Part shown: positions 18,097-25,665 of the stretch, in pieces
Numbering within the stretch: position 1 is the first letter of the stretch
How the letters are laid out: every line of letters begins with the position of its first letter
Origin: an uncultured Eubacteriales bacterium
GTDB lineage: Bacteria > Bacillota > Clostridia > Oscillospirales > Acutalibacteraceae
Direction: 5' to 3'
NCBI GenBank assembly: GCA_910584745.1
Contig: CAJUDG010000006.1
Span: 62,001-126,000, forward strand
Length of the DNA: 64,000 nucleotides
Translations under genes and position numbers: made by a program
Notes under the pieces: generated by a model
The model's input: only the letters and a program-made list of their open reading frames with translations
The model's database searches: none
What the model was told of the DNA's origin: nothing

Positions 18097-19348
18097 AAAT
18101 ATACGCCTTTCTTTCCAGGGCATTTGGGCCCATAAGATGCGCTCGTTTTTAACGATGTTGGGCATAATCATCGGCATTGCCTCCATAATCTCCATCGTGT
18201 CCACCATAAAGGGCACCAACGAGCAGATAAAGCAGAACCTTATCGGCGCGGGCAATAACGTGACGCGCATACAGCTGTACCACTCCACAGACGGCAACTA
18301 TCCCTATACCATGGACGAGGGCATTCCGGACGGCGTGCCCCTTGTGACCGACGAGACCATGGAGGCCATACTGGCCCTGCCGGACGTGGAGAACGCCGCG
18401 GCATATAACAAGCGGTCGTATAACGCCAGCTTTTTCTACGGCAACGCCTCGCTGACCGGGTGCCCCACATACGGCGTGGACAACGCGTATTTTGACACGT
18501 GCGGGTATAAGATAAAGAAGGGCCGCATGTTCGTGCCAAACGATTCGGACCTGCACAGGCCGGTGGTGATACTGGACGAAAACGCCGCCAAAAGCCTGTT
18601 CCAGGGGGAGGACCCCATCGGCAGGACCATCGAGTGCAACTCCATCGCCCTGACGGTGGTTGGGGTGGTGGAGCTTGACACCAAGTTCGAGCCGGTGATA
18701 AACTCCATGGAGGATTACTGGACCTATATGAATGCCCAGAACTCCAGCGCGGTATTCCTGCCGGGGGCCTTATGGCCGGCGCTGTTCGCCTATGACGAGC
18801 CCCAGGAGGTGGCCGTGCAGGTGAGCTATACCGAGGCCATGTCCACGGCGGGCAAGGCGGTGGCGGACCTTCTGAATACCTATAACACCAACTCGAACGG
18901 CATAGTCTATAAGGCCGAGGACACTTTGGAGCAGGCCAAGGAGCTGCAGGACCTCAGTAACGCCACGAACCAGCAGCTGGTGTGGATAGCCAGCATATCG
19001 CTGTTGGTGGGCGGCATCGGCGTTATGAACATCATGCTGGTGTCGGTGACGGAGCGCACCAGGGAGATAGGCCTTAAGAAGGCCATCGGCGCGAAAAAGA
19101 GCCGTATACTCTGGCAGTTTTTGACAGAGGCGGCGGTACTGACCAGTATGGGCGGCGTGCTGGGCGTGGGGACCGGGATAGGGCTTGCGGAGATAATCTC
19201 GAGGATAGCGCAGACGCCGGTGGCGATAAGTGTTCCGGCGATAATATTTGGCGTGGTGTTTTCGATGATAATTGGGATAATATTTGGGTTGATACCGTCG
19301 TTTAAGGCGGCGAATTTGAATCCTATTGATGCGTTGAGGCACGAGTAA
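18089..19348 (+). CDS. MacB/FtsX-type ABC transporter permease
   Basis: A 419-residue MacB-type permease: first transmembrane helix near residues 15-37 (FLTMLGIIIGIASII), a ~220-residue extracytoplasmic domain, then three C-terminal helices with the FtsX signature (LLVGGIGVMNIMLVSV, TEAAVLTSMGG). GTG 18089 is chosen because AAAGGAGG lies 8 nt upstream; it overlaps the end of adaptor 2 by 8 nt. With the ATPase and the two adaptors it should form one transport complex. The stop TAA is the first triplet of a family A repeat. Confidence 0.92.
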   Translation: MIENIRLSFQGIWAHKMRSFLTMLGIIIGIASIISIVSTIKGTNEQIKQNLIGAGNNVTRIQLYHSTDGNYPYTMDEGIPDGVPLVTDETMEAILALPDVENAAAYNKRSYNASFFYGNASLTGCPTYGVDNAYFDTCGYKIKKGRMFVPNDSDLHRPVVILDENAAKSLFQGEDPIGRTIECNSIALTVVGVVELDTKFEPVINSMEDYWTYMNAQNSSAVFLPGALWPALFAYDEPQEVAVQVSYTEAMSTAGKAVADLLNTYNTNSNGIVYKAEDTLEQAKELQDLSNATNQQLVWIASISLLVGGIGVMNIMLVSVTERTREIGLKKAIGAKKSRILWQFLTEAAVLTSMGGVLGVGTGIGLAEIISRIAQTPVAISVPAIIFGVVFSMIIGIIFGLIPSFKAANLNPIDALRHE

Positions 19349-19426
19349 TGACGCGGTCAAGGTGCGTTAGGCACCTTGCAGGGTTTGGGGCGGCGCCCCA
19401 AGGTCTGGCTTTGCCGCAGGCAAAGA
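19346..19426 (+). repeat. REP-like 3'-end repeat, family A, copy 3
   Basis: It begins at the permease stop: TAATGACGCGGTCAAGG (19346-19362) is identical to 24061-24077. Hairpins AAGGTGC/GCACCTT and TTGGGGC/GCCCCAA follow. Confidence 0.85.
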
Positions 19427-19437
19427 AAAATAAAAGG

Positions 19438-19465
19438 GCTGGCCCCGAAGGGGGGCCAGCTTTTT
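19438..19465. terminator. Bidirectional terminator between the efflux operon and the GNAT gene
   Basis: GCTGGCCCC-GAAGG-GGGGCCAGC stem with TTTTT on the plus side and AAAA before it, serving converging genes. Confidence 0.88.
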
Positions 19466-19471
19466 GCTTGG

Positions 19472-19978
19472 TTAGAGCTGCTTTCTGAATTTCAGCAGGG
19501 TATATTCTTTGCCGTCATGCTCCCGAACGTGGCGCTCAGCGCCGTACTGCTTAAAGCCAGCTTTTGCGGCCAGGGCCCTGGATGCCTGATTCTCCTCCCA
19601 GGAGGAGTAGACAAACTCCTTCGCCCCCAGCTCTTTGGCGCGGGCAAGGAGCGCCCCGAGGAGCTGCCAGCCGTAGCCGCGCCCCCAGAAATCCGGGCCG
19701 ATGCAGATGCCGGTCTCCTCCCAGGTATCGCCCTCAAGGGGGGCAAGGCCGGTGAAGCCGATAGCCTCATGAGTGGACTTGAGGTAGACGGTGTAGGCCT
19801 CGCGGCCCTGCTGGAAGGCGATGGTGCGCTCCATGCGGGAGCGGGCCTCGGCTTCGCTGGGGCTGTTCTCTATCACCATGTAGCGGAAGGTCTCAGAGCG
19901 GCTCCAGACGTTTTTGTACATGGGAAGCCAGTCCTCCAGTTTAGCCTTGTCCAGGATAAGGTCTTTTGTCTCTATCAT
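19472..19978 (-). CDS. GNAT family N-acetyltransferase (RimJ/RimL-like)
   Basis: A 168-residue acetyltransferase of the RimJ/RimL branch. The acetyl-CoA loop is seen as GPDFWGRGYGWQLLGAL (consensus Q/RxxGxG/A), followed by VYSSWEENQASRALAAKAGF. It probably acetylates a small molecule or a protein N-terminus. AAAGGAGG precedes ATG 19978. It is 12 nt after the ABC permease gene and thus the last gene of that operon, possibly modifying the exported compound or its target. Confidence 0.85.
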   Translation of the reverse strand: MIETKDLILDKAKLEDWLPMYKNVWSRSETFRYMVIENSPSEAEARSRMERTIAFQQGREAYTVYLKSTHEAIGFTGLAPLEGDTWEETGICIGPDFWGRGYGWQLLGALLARAKELGAKEFVYSSWEENQASRALAAKAGFKQYGAERHVREHDGKEYTLLKFRKQL

Positions 19979-19990
19979 AACGTCCTCCTT

Positions 19991-20767
19991 TCAGGAACCT
20001 GTTGACTTGTATTTGTGCACGCCAATGCGCCAGACCACCCAGCAGGGCACCGCGAACAGGCAGGCCAGAACCGGCAGCAGCATGTACCAGACCCGGTCTG
20101 AGCGGCCCAGCACGTAGCAGAGGGGGTAATACTGCACCAGGGCGTAGGGCACCACGAAGGTGCAGAAGGCGAGCATTTTCCCGCCATATATTGACAGCGG
20201 GTACTTGCCGTGCTCGATGGCGCCGTAGGTAAAGACGTTCATCACCTCCAGGCCTTGCAGGGTGAAGAAGGCGATGGAGCCGTCCAGCAGGAACAGGGCC
20301 GAGAACAGGACGAAGCCGCCCAGTATCATCAGCACCACCGTCAGCACCCGGAGCGGGTCCCAGTCCACCGGGCAGGTCATGAGGCCGTAGATGAGCATGA
20401 CCACCGCCTGGAACAGCATACCCAGGCGCACGAAGTCCACCCGCTGGGCCAGCACCTGGAATATCTCGTTTCTGGGGCGGCAGAGTATGCGGTCGAACTG
20501 GCCGTTGGCTATCATGGTGTCGAAAACTTTAAAGCCCGAGGCCAGCAGCTGGGACAGGCTAAACCCCATGAGCATGATGGCGTAGCAGAGGATGACCTCC
20601 TGATAGGTGAAGTCGTGGACCCGGTGGAAGCGCCCGAACATGAAGGTTATGCCCAGGAACACCGTGAAGGAGGTCAAAAACTGGGATATCAGGGTGGTGA
20701 CGAAGGAGCCCTTAAACTGCATGGCGCTCTTTAGGTGTATCTCGAAGTATTTTAGGTATAATCTCAT
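19991..20767 (-). CDS. ABC-2-type permease (PF06182-like), subunit 2
   Basis: A 258-residue permease with six predicted helices of the ABC2_membrane_6 group: LKYFEIHLKSAMQF start, ILCYAIMLMGFS, then the conserved ILCRPRNEIFQVL segment. It pairs with the next permease gene and the NatA-like ATPase to form an exporter of the type reported for viologen or daunorubicin-like drugs. ATG follows GGGAGG, 3 nt after the upstream gene's stop. Confidence 0.85.
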   Translation of the reverse strand: MRLYLKYFEIHLKSAMQFKGSFVTTLISQFLTSFTVFLGITFMFGRFHRVHDFTYQEVILCYAIMLMGFSLSQLLASGFKVFDTMIANGQFDRILCRPRNEIFQVLAQRVDFVRLGMLFQAVVMLIYGLMTCPVDWDPLRVLTVVLMILGGFVLFSALFLLDGSIAFFTLQGLEVMNVFTYGAIEHGKYPLSIYGGKMLAFCTFVVPYALVQYYPLCYVLGRSDRVWYMLLPVLACLFAVPCWVVWRIGVHKYKSTGS

Positions 20768-20770
20768 GCT

Positions 20771-21574
20771 TTAACCTCCCTGTATTGTTACTCGCTTGAG
20801 CTCTTTTTGTTCTATCACCTTACCTACGGCTATCAGCACCACTGCCCAAAACGCCTGCAAGAGCATCAGCTTCACCATCTCCGGCCCACAGAGGTCCCCA
20901 GAGTAGATCCTCAGCGGCACGTTGGCCGTGGCCGAGAAGGGCAGAAGCTCCACGAACTCCTTGAAGCCCGCCGGGAAGAATGGCAGCGGGATTATGTCCC
21001 CGGAGAAGAAGTCGCAGATGTTCACGGCTATCAGCCGCACTCCCCGGGGGGTGATGGTGTGGAAGGTTATCATGTACACTATCATGCCCATGGCGTTTAT
21101 CACCATAAGCGCCAGTAAAAGCGACAGTAAAAAAGTCAGGAAGGTCATAAGGTCCGGCGGGGCCATAAGGCCGTAGGGGGCTGGGATAAACGCCGCCACT
21201 ATCAGCACGGGCACGCAGCGTAAGAGGGCGTTGGAGACCCTTGTGGCCGCAGAGCGGGAGTACCACATGGCGTACACGTCCACCGGGCGGCAGAGCTCAT
21301 AGGCCACGTTGCCGCTCTCTATGACGGAGAAGAACTCGTTGTCCATGCCGCCCATAGTAAGCAGAGTCAGAAGCGCCTGCTGTAACCAGATATAGCTGGA
21401 CATAGCGGGCAGCGTCATGGGGAACGCCGCCGGGTCCGTGTCATAAAATGCCTTGAAGGCGAGTATCGCCATTGCCCCCCAGAAGAACTGGCAGGCAAGC
21501 CCCGCCAGAGCCGCCACACGGTATTGCAGGCCCATATTGAAGCGCGTCCTGAAAAATGCCAAGTATTTTTTCAT
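20771..21574 (-). CDS. ABC-2-type permease (PF06182-like), subunit 1
   Basis: A 267-residue homologue-type partner of the neighbouring permease, with six helices and the family block YELCRPVDVYAMWYSR. I start at ATG 21574 (MKKYLAFFRTRFNMG), which sits 10 nt after the stop of the ATPase gene; the longer reading frame upstream only shadows the ATPase gene. Export substrate unknown. Confidence 0.87.
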   Translation of the reverse strand: MKKYLAFFRTRFNMGLQYRVAALAGLACQFFWGAMAILAFKAFYDTDPAAFPMTLPAMSSYIWLQQALLTLLTMGGMDNEFFSVIESGNVAYELCRPVDVYAMWYSRSAATRVSNALLRCVPVLIVAAFIPAPYGLMAPPDLMTFLTFLLSLLLALMVINAMGMIVYMITFHTITPRGVRLIAVNICDFFSGDIIPLPFFPAGFKEFVELLPFSATANVPLRIYSGDLCGPEMVKLMLLQAFWAVVLIAVGKVIEQKELKRVTIQGG

Positions 21575-21584
21575 GATGGGGCCC

Positions 21585-22373
21585 TCACACGTCGAACTTC
21601 TTATAGAGCTCGGCCACGGTCTCGTCGATGTGCTCCCCGCCCCGGCGGATGTCGTCCAATGTGCCGTCCAGCAGTATCTTGCCCTTGCCAATAAGCAGTA
21701 TCCGGCTGGCAAGGGCCTCGATGTCCTGCATATCGTGGGTGGTCAGTATCACCGTGGTGCCCCGGTCCTTATTCCTGCGCTTTATGAAGTCCCGGACAGC
21801 CAGCTTCGACACCGCGTCCAGGCCGATGGTGGGCTCGTCCAGAAAGAGCACCTTCGGGTCGTGCAGGAGCGACGCCGCTATCTCGCAGCGCATACGCTGG
21901 CCCAGAGAGAGCTGCCGGGCGGGGGTGCGGACTATCTTCGACAGGTCTAAAGTTTCGGTAAGCTCGTCAAAGTTTCTTTTGTACACCTTCCCGGGGATGC
22001 TGTATATCTCCCGAAGGAGCTCAAAGCTGTCAATAACCGGCACGTCCCACCAGAGCTGGGACCGCTGGCCGAACACCACCCCGATGTCCTTCACGTGGGC
22101 CCGCCGCTCCTTCCAGGGGGTGCGCCCCGCCACGGTGCACACGCCGCTGTCCGGGGTCAGGATGCCGCTGAGCACCTTGATGGTGCTGGACTTGCCCGCG
22201 CCGTTGGGGCCGATATAGCCCACCATCTCGCCGTCCCCTATGGAGAAGCTGATGCCGTCAAGGGCCCGTATCTCCTCATACTCCCGGTGGAACAGGGCCT
22301 TTACCGCCTCCTTGAAGCCGCCCTCACGCCGGGCCACCTTGAAGGTCTTTCTAAGGTCCTTCACTTCTATCAT
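21585..22373 (-). CDS. ABC transporter ATPase (NatA/drug-exporter type)
   Basis: A 262-residue ATPase with Walker A GPNGAGKSS, Q-loop VFGQRSQLWWD, signature LSLGQRMRCEIA, Walker B VLFLDEPTIGLD and switch His TTHDMQD. The RSQLWWD block and insert KALFHREYEEI are typical of the ATPases that partner PF06182 permeases. ATG 22373 has AAAGGAG 8 nt upstream. First gene of the ATPase-permease-permease-GNAT operon. Confidence 0.93.
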   Translation of the reverse strand: MIEVKDLRKTFKVARREGGFKEAVKALFHREYEEIRALDGISFSIGDGEMVGYIGPNGAGKSSTIKVLSGILTPDSGVCTVAGRTPWKERRAHVKDIGVVFGQRSQLWWDVPVIDSFELLREIYSIPGKVYKRNFDELTETLDLSKIVRTPARQLSLGQRMRCEIAASLLHDPKVLFLDEPTIGLDAVSKLAVRDFIKRRNKDRGTTVILTTHDMQDIEALASRILLIGKGKILLDGTLDDIRRGGEHIDETVAELYKKFDV

Positions 22374-22457
22374 ACAGAACACTCCTTTCAGATTTCTGAT
22401 GACGCCCCGGCAGCCGCTCCGGGCCCTGCTCTCGGGTTTTTGGGGGCAGGGAAGATT

Positions 22458-22486
22458 ATTATAGTACAAGCTGGGGTATATTGCAA
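22458..22486 (-). promoter_or_regulatory. Promoter of the PF06182-type ABC operon
   Basis: Minus strand: TTGCAA (22481-22486), 17 bp, TATAAT (22458-22463); leader of about 80 nt. Confidence 0.8.
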
Positions 22487-22537
22487 TAGAGAGATTTACT
22501 GAAAAATAGCCGGGTGTTTCTATGTAATATTACTAAT

Positions 22538-22606
22538 GGCCTCCGGCGGGGAGGGGCGTTGCCCCCTCCACCCCCACAACCTTTGAAAAGGTTGACGAAA
22601 CTTTTA
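22538..22606 (-). repeat. Family B repeat, copy 1
   Basis: Contains the hairpin AACCTTTGAAAAGGTT then GACGAAACTTTT, and on its left a GGGGAGGGG/CCCCTCC hairpin. It ends just before the -35 box of the nhaC promoter. The other copies are at 29503 and 50184; all three point the same way. Confidence 0.75.
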
Positions 22607-22607
22607 A

Positions 22608-22647
22608 TTGACGCGCTCCTCTAGCTATGCTATACTAATTTAGTATA
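22608..22647 (+). promoter_or_regulatory. nhaC promoter with palindromic operator over the -10 box
   Basis: TTGACG (22608-22613), 17 bp, TATACT (22631-22636). A perfect palindrome TATACTAA-T-TTAGTATA (22631-22647) begins at the -10 box, so a bound dimer would block RNA polymerase. The regulator is not identified in this window. Confidence 0.7.
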
Positions 22648-22672
22648 CTTTATCTTTTAGGAGGAGATCAAG

Positions 22673-24085
22673 TTGAAACCAAATTCCACCCAACCAAGGC
22701 CCGTGGGCTTCTGGCTGTCCCTGCTCACCTTCGGCGTGCTTATCGCCCTGGTGGTGTCCTTCACCGCCGGTCTCGGCAGCGCCCCCCACGTGCCCCTGCT
22801 GCTGGCCGCCGTCTTCGCCGCCGCCGTCGGCGCCCTGCACCGCTTTAGCTGGCAGGACATGCTAGAGGGCATCCAGGGCGCCATCACCCCCGCCCTTCCG
22901 GCCCTGCTCATCATCATGTCCATCGGCATACTCATCGCCGCATGGATGGCCGGGGGCATTATCCCCACCATGGTCTACTATGGCTTGCAGATAATCTCGC
23001 CCCGGTTCTTCCTGGTGACGGCCCTGCTGCTGTGCTCCCTGGTGTCCCTGGCCATCGGCAGCTCTCTGTCCACCATCGGCACCGTGGGCGTGGCCCTGTT
23101 CGGCGTGGGCGAGGCCATCGGCATACCCTCGGCCATAACCGTGGGGGCCATCGTCTCCGGGGCCTACTTCGGGGATAAGATGTCCCCCCTCTCGGACACC
23201 ACCAACCTTGCGCCCTCCGTGTCCGACACCAACGTCTTCGACCATATACGGCATATGATGTTCACCACCACCCCTACATATGTGATATGTATCGTCATCT
23301 ACGGCGTGCTGGGCTTTGTATTCGGCGGCGGGTCCGCGGACAGCTCTCAGGTGCAGCTGACCCTTGAGACCCTTAAGGCCAGCTTCGTCATCAACCCCCT
23401 CCTGCTCCTGCCGCCGGTGCTGGTGCTTGTGATGGTGGCGCTGCGGGTACCGGCCCTGCCGGGGCTTTTGGGGGCGGCGCTTTTGGGGTTCCTGTCGGCG
23501 CTGTTCATCCAGGGAGCGGGGTTTGGCTCACTGCTCCAGGGGGTCATGAACGGCTTTGCCGCCTCCACCGGCGTTGATACTGTGGACACGCTGCTGAACC
23601 GGGGCGGCATAATGGGCATGATGCGCACAGTGGCCCTGATGGTGATAGCGCTGAGCTTTGCGGGTATCTTCGAGCGCACGGGCATGGCAACCGCGCTGGT
23701 GGAGAAGGTGGTGGCCCATGTGAAGTCCGAGCGCGGGCTGGTGGTGGCCACCATACTTACCGCCTGGGGGATACTTATCGGCACCGGCCAGCAGTATGTG
23801 GCTATCATTATGACTGGGCGGCTGTTTAGGCCGCTGTATAAGAAGTATGAGCTGGCTCCGCAGAATCTTAGCCGGGCCCTGGAGGATGCGGGGACGGTGT
23901 TTGGGGGGATTGTGCCCTACAGTACCGGGGCTGGGTTTACTGAGAGTATGCTGGGGGTGTCGGCCTGGCAGTATGGGCCGTTTACGTTCTTTGGGTGGAT
24001 AAACCCGCTGGTGGCTATTGGGTTGGCGCTGCTGGGTAAGAGTATGCCCAAGGAGAAGCGTAATGACGCGGTCAAGGGGCGTTAG
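22673..24085 (+). CDS. nhaC: Na+/H+ antiporter, NhaC family
   Basis: A 470-residue, ~12-helix antiporter of the NhaC family, exchanging Na+ (or malate/lactate in some members) for H+. Family blocks seen: SLAIGSSLSTIGTVGVAL, GAIVSGAYFGDKMSPLSDT and the late GTGQQYVAIIMTGRLF. It starts at TTG 22673 with AGGAGGAG 6 nt upstream; there is no ATG in a usable place. The last codons (DAVKGR and the TAG) are provided by a family A repeat, so the C-terminus has been extended by the element. Confidence 0.92.
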   Translation: MKPNSTQPRPVGFWLSLLTFGVLIALVVSFTAGLGSAPHVPLLLAAVFAAAVGALHRFSWQDMLEGIQGAITPALPALLIIMSIGILIAAWMAGGIIPTMVYYGLQIISPRFFLVTALLLCSLVSLAIGSSLSTIGTVGVALFGVGEAIGIPSAITVGAIVSGAYFGDKMSPLSDTTNLAPSVSDTNVFDHIRHMMFTTTPTYVICIVIYGVLGFVFGGGSADSSQVQLTLETLKASFVINPLLLLPPVLVLVMVALRVPALPGLLGAALLGFLSALFIQGAGFGSLLQGVMNGFAASTGVDTVDTLLNRGGIMGMMRTVALMVIALSFAGIFERTGMATALVEKVVAHVKSERGLVVATILTAWGILIGTGQQYVAIIMTGRLFRPLYKKYELAPQNLSRALEDAGTVFGGIVPYSTGAGFTESMLGVSAWQYGPFTFFGWINPLVAIGLALLGKSMPKEKRNDAVKGR

Positions 24086-24140
24086 GCCCCTTGCGGGGGT
24101 GAAGGGGGCGGAGCCCCTTCTCGCCGAAGGCCATAAACAG
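24061..24140 (+). repeat. REP-like 3'-end repeat, family A, copy 4 (encodes the end of NhaC)
   Basis: The left border is the same as copy 3, but here its TAA is out of frame with nhaC, so translation runs on to the TAG in the first hairpin loop. Further hairpins AAGGGGC/GCCCCTT follow. Confidence 0.85.
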
Positions 24141-24173
24141 CGTAAGCAAAAGCGAACGTAAGTGAGCGCAAAT

Positions 24174-24226
24174 AAGGGCTTTTTCCTTTGGAAAAAGCCC
24201 TTAAACGCCCTTCGGGCGCTTTTTTA
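24174..24226 (+). terminator. Double hairpin/terminator after nhaC
   Basis: First a 13-bp stem AAGGGCTTTTTCC/GGAAAAAGCCCTT with a 3-nt loop (24174-24202), then CGCCC-TTC-GGGCG followed by a T-run (24206-24226). Confidence 0.85.
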
Positions 24227-24230
24227 CTTT

Positions 24231-24303
24231 TTGGCCTACGGCAAGTTCTTGGGGCTCCTCGCCCCAAACCCTCGGCAGGAGCCTAACGCTCCTGCACCGC
24301 GTT
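24231..24303 (-). repeat. REP-like 3'-end repeat, family A, copy 5 (encodes the end of the MATE protein)
   Basis: Opposite strand to copy 4 and only 90 nt away. The MATE reading frame enters the repeat: codons for NAVQER and the TAG lie in ACGCGGTGCAGGAGCGTTAG. The hairpin GGCAGGAGC/GCTCCTGC and a GGGGC hairpin follow. Confidence 0.85.
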
Positions 24304-25644
24304 CTTTTGCTTCGCTATCCACCGCAGCAGGATAACCAGCGACGGCACCATCCCCAGCACCCACCCAATGGGCGCCGAGATCCATATGCCAACATACCCC
24401 ATCCAGATGGGCAAAAGCACCGACCCCCCTATCTTCACCGCCAGCTCAACTATACTGGACAGCAGGGTGGCCTTCACCTTCCCCATCCCTCTAAGCGCCG
24501 AGTTCACCATCCATATGCCCCCCAGCGCCCAGAAGAACATGGCCTCTATCCTCACCATGCTCACCGCCGCCTCAAGCACATACTCGCTGGGACTCTCCAT
24601 AAACATCAACGCCAAGGGCTTTGCAAATATAAGCATCACCGCCGTGGAGAACACCGACAGCCCGCAGACCATTATAAGCCCCTTCTGAAGCCCCTCCTTT
24701 ATCCTCTGGAACTTCTTGGCCCCAAAGTTCTGCCCTGCGTACACCGAGAAGGAGAAGGCCACATTACTGAATGTAATGGTAGCAAGCTGCTCCACCTTGC
24801 CGCCCACGGTATAGGCCGCCACGATATCAGAGCCGAAGGAGTTTATCACCGCCGTTATCACGAACATCCCAACGCACAGCACCGCACTCTGGGCGCACAT
24901 GGGCAGACCGATAGAGAGGTACTCCTTTATCATGGCCTTGTCAAATGCCCAGGACTCACGGTCCGGGATAAGCCGTTTATGCCGCCTTGTCATGTACAGC
25001 CCACACAGCACCGACGATACCAGCTGTGCCAGCACCGTGGCAAAGGCCACCCCAGCCACGCCGCCCTTAAAGACCAGCACGAACAATAGGTCCAGGCCGA
25101 TATTGAGTATACAGCCGAATATGAGAAAGTATAGGGGGGTTTTCGAGTCCCCGATCGCCCGGAGCACAGAGGTCAGGCCGTTGGCCATCATCACAGCAAT
25201 AGTCAGTCCGCCAGTTATCTGTATGTACAGCACCGACTGGTCGATGATGTTCTCCGGTGCGCCTAAGAGCTTCATCAGCGGCCTTGCCCCGAAGAAGGAC
25301 AAAAGTCCCAGTATCAGGCCGCTCCCCAGCACCATGTACACTGCGTGGGCCACGGCCTTTTTAAGCCGCTGCTCCTGCTTTGCCCCCTCGGCCTGGGACA
25401 CGATGATGGAAAGGCCGTTGGTAAGGCCGTTGCCCATCATCATTATGAACATGCTCGTAGACGCCGCCGCGCCGATGGCCGCAAGGGCGTCTATGCTCAC
25501 AAAGCGCCCCACCACGATGGTGTCCACCAGGTTGTACATCAGCTGGAACACCCCGCCGATCCACATGGGGATGGCGAAAAGCACCAGAAGCTTTATGGGG
25601 CTGCCCTCCGTCATGTCAAGGCCAGCGCGTTTCTCTGTCTCCAT
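24283..25644 (-). CDS. MATE family efflux transporter
   Basis: A 453-residue, 12-helix multidrug/toxin extrusion antiporter. Typical blocks: PIKLLVLFAIPMWIGGVFQLMYN, DTIVVGRFVS, and LGLPMCAQS at the start of the second six-helix half. It moves cationic or other drugs with Na+ or H+. AAGGAGGA precedes ATG 25644. It follows the ABC half-transporter gene by 21 nt, so three exporter polypeptides share one operon. Its last residues come from a family A repeat. Confidence 0.93.
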   Translation of the reverse strand: METEKRAGLDMTEGSPIKLLVLFAIPMWIGGVFQLMYNLVDTIVVGRFVSIDALAAIGAAASTSMFIMMMGNGLTNGLSIIVSQAEGAKQEQRLKKAVAHAVYMVLGSGLILGLLSFFGARPLMKLLGAPENIIDQSVLYIQITGGLTIAVMMANGLTSVLRAIGDSKTPLYFLIFGCILNIGLDLLFVLVFKGGVAGVAFATVLAQLVSSVLCGLYMTRRHKRLIPDRESWAFDKAMIKEYLSIGLPMCAQSAVLCVGMFVITAVINSFGSDIVAAYTVGGKVEQLATITFSNVAFSFSVYAGQNFGAKKFQRIKEGLQKGLIMVCGLSVFSTAVMLIFAKPLALMFMESPSEYVLEAAVSMVRIEAMFFWALGGIWMVNSALRGMGKVKATLLSSIVELAVKIGGSVLLPIWMGYVGIWISAPIGWVLGMVPSLVILLRWIAKQKNAVQER

Positions 25645-25665
25645 TTCCTATTCCTCCTTGGTCTT

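Noticed and set aside
16714..18297. Long antisense open frame of over 500 codons opposite adaptor 2 and the permease
   Set aside because: GC-rich codon bias keeps the opposite frame open; the predicted protein has no family features and no ribosome-binding site, while the plus-strand frame matches an adaptor and permease.
13183..19348. Gram-negative tripartite efflux pump
   Set aside because: No outer-membrane protein gene is present, and the remaining gene content points to a Gram-positive cell.
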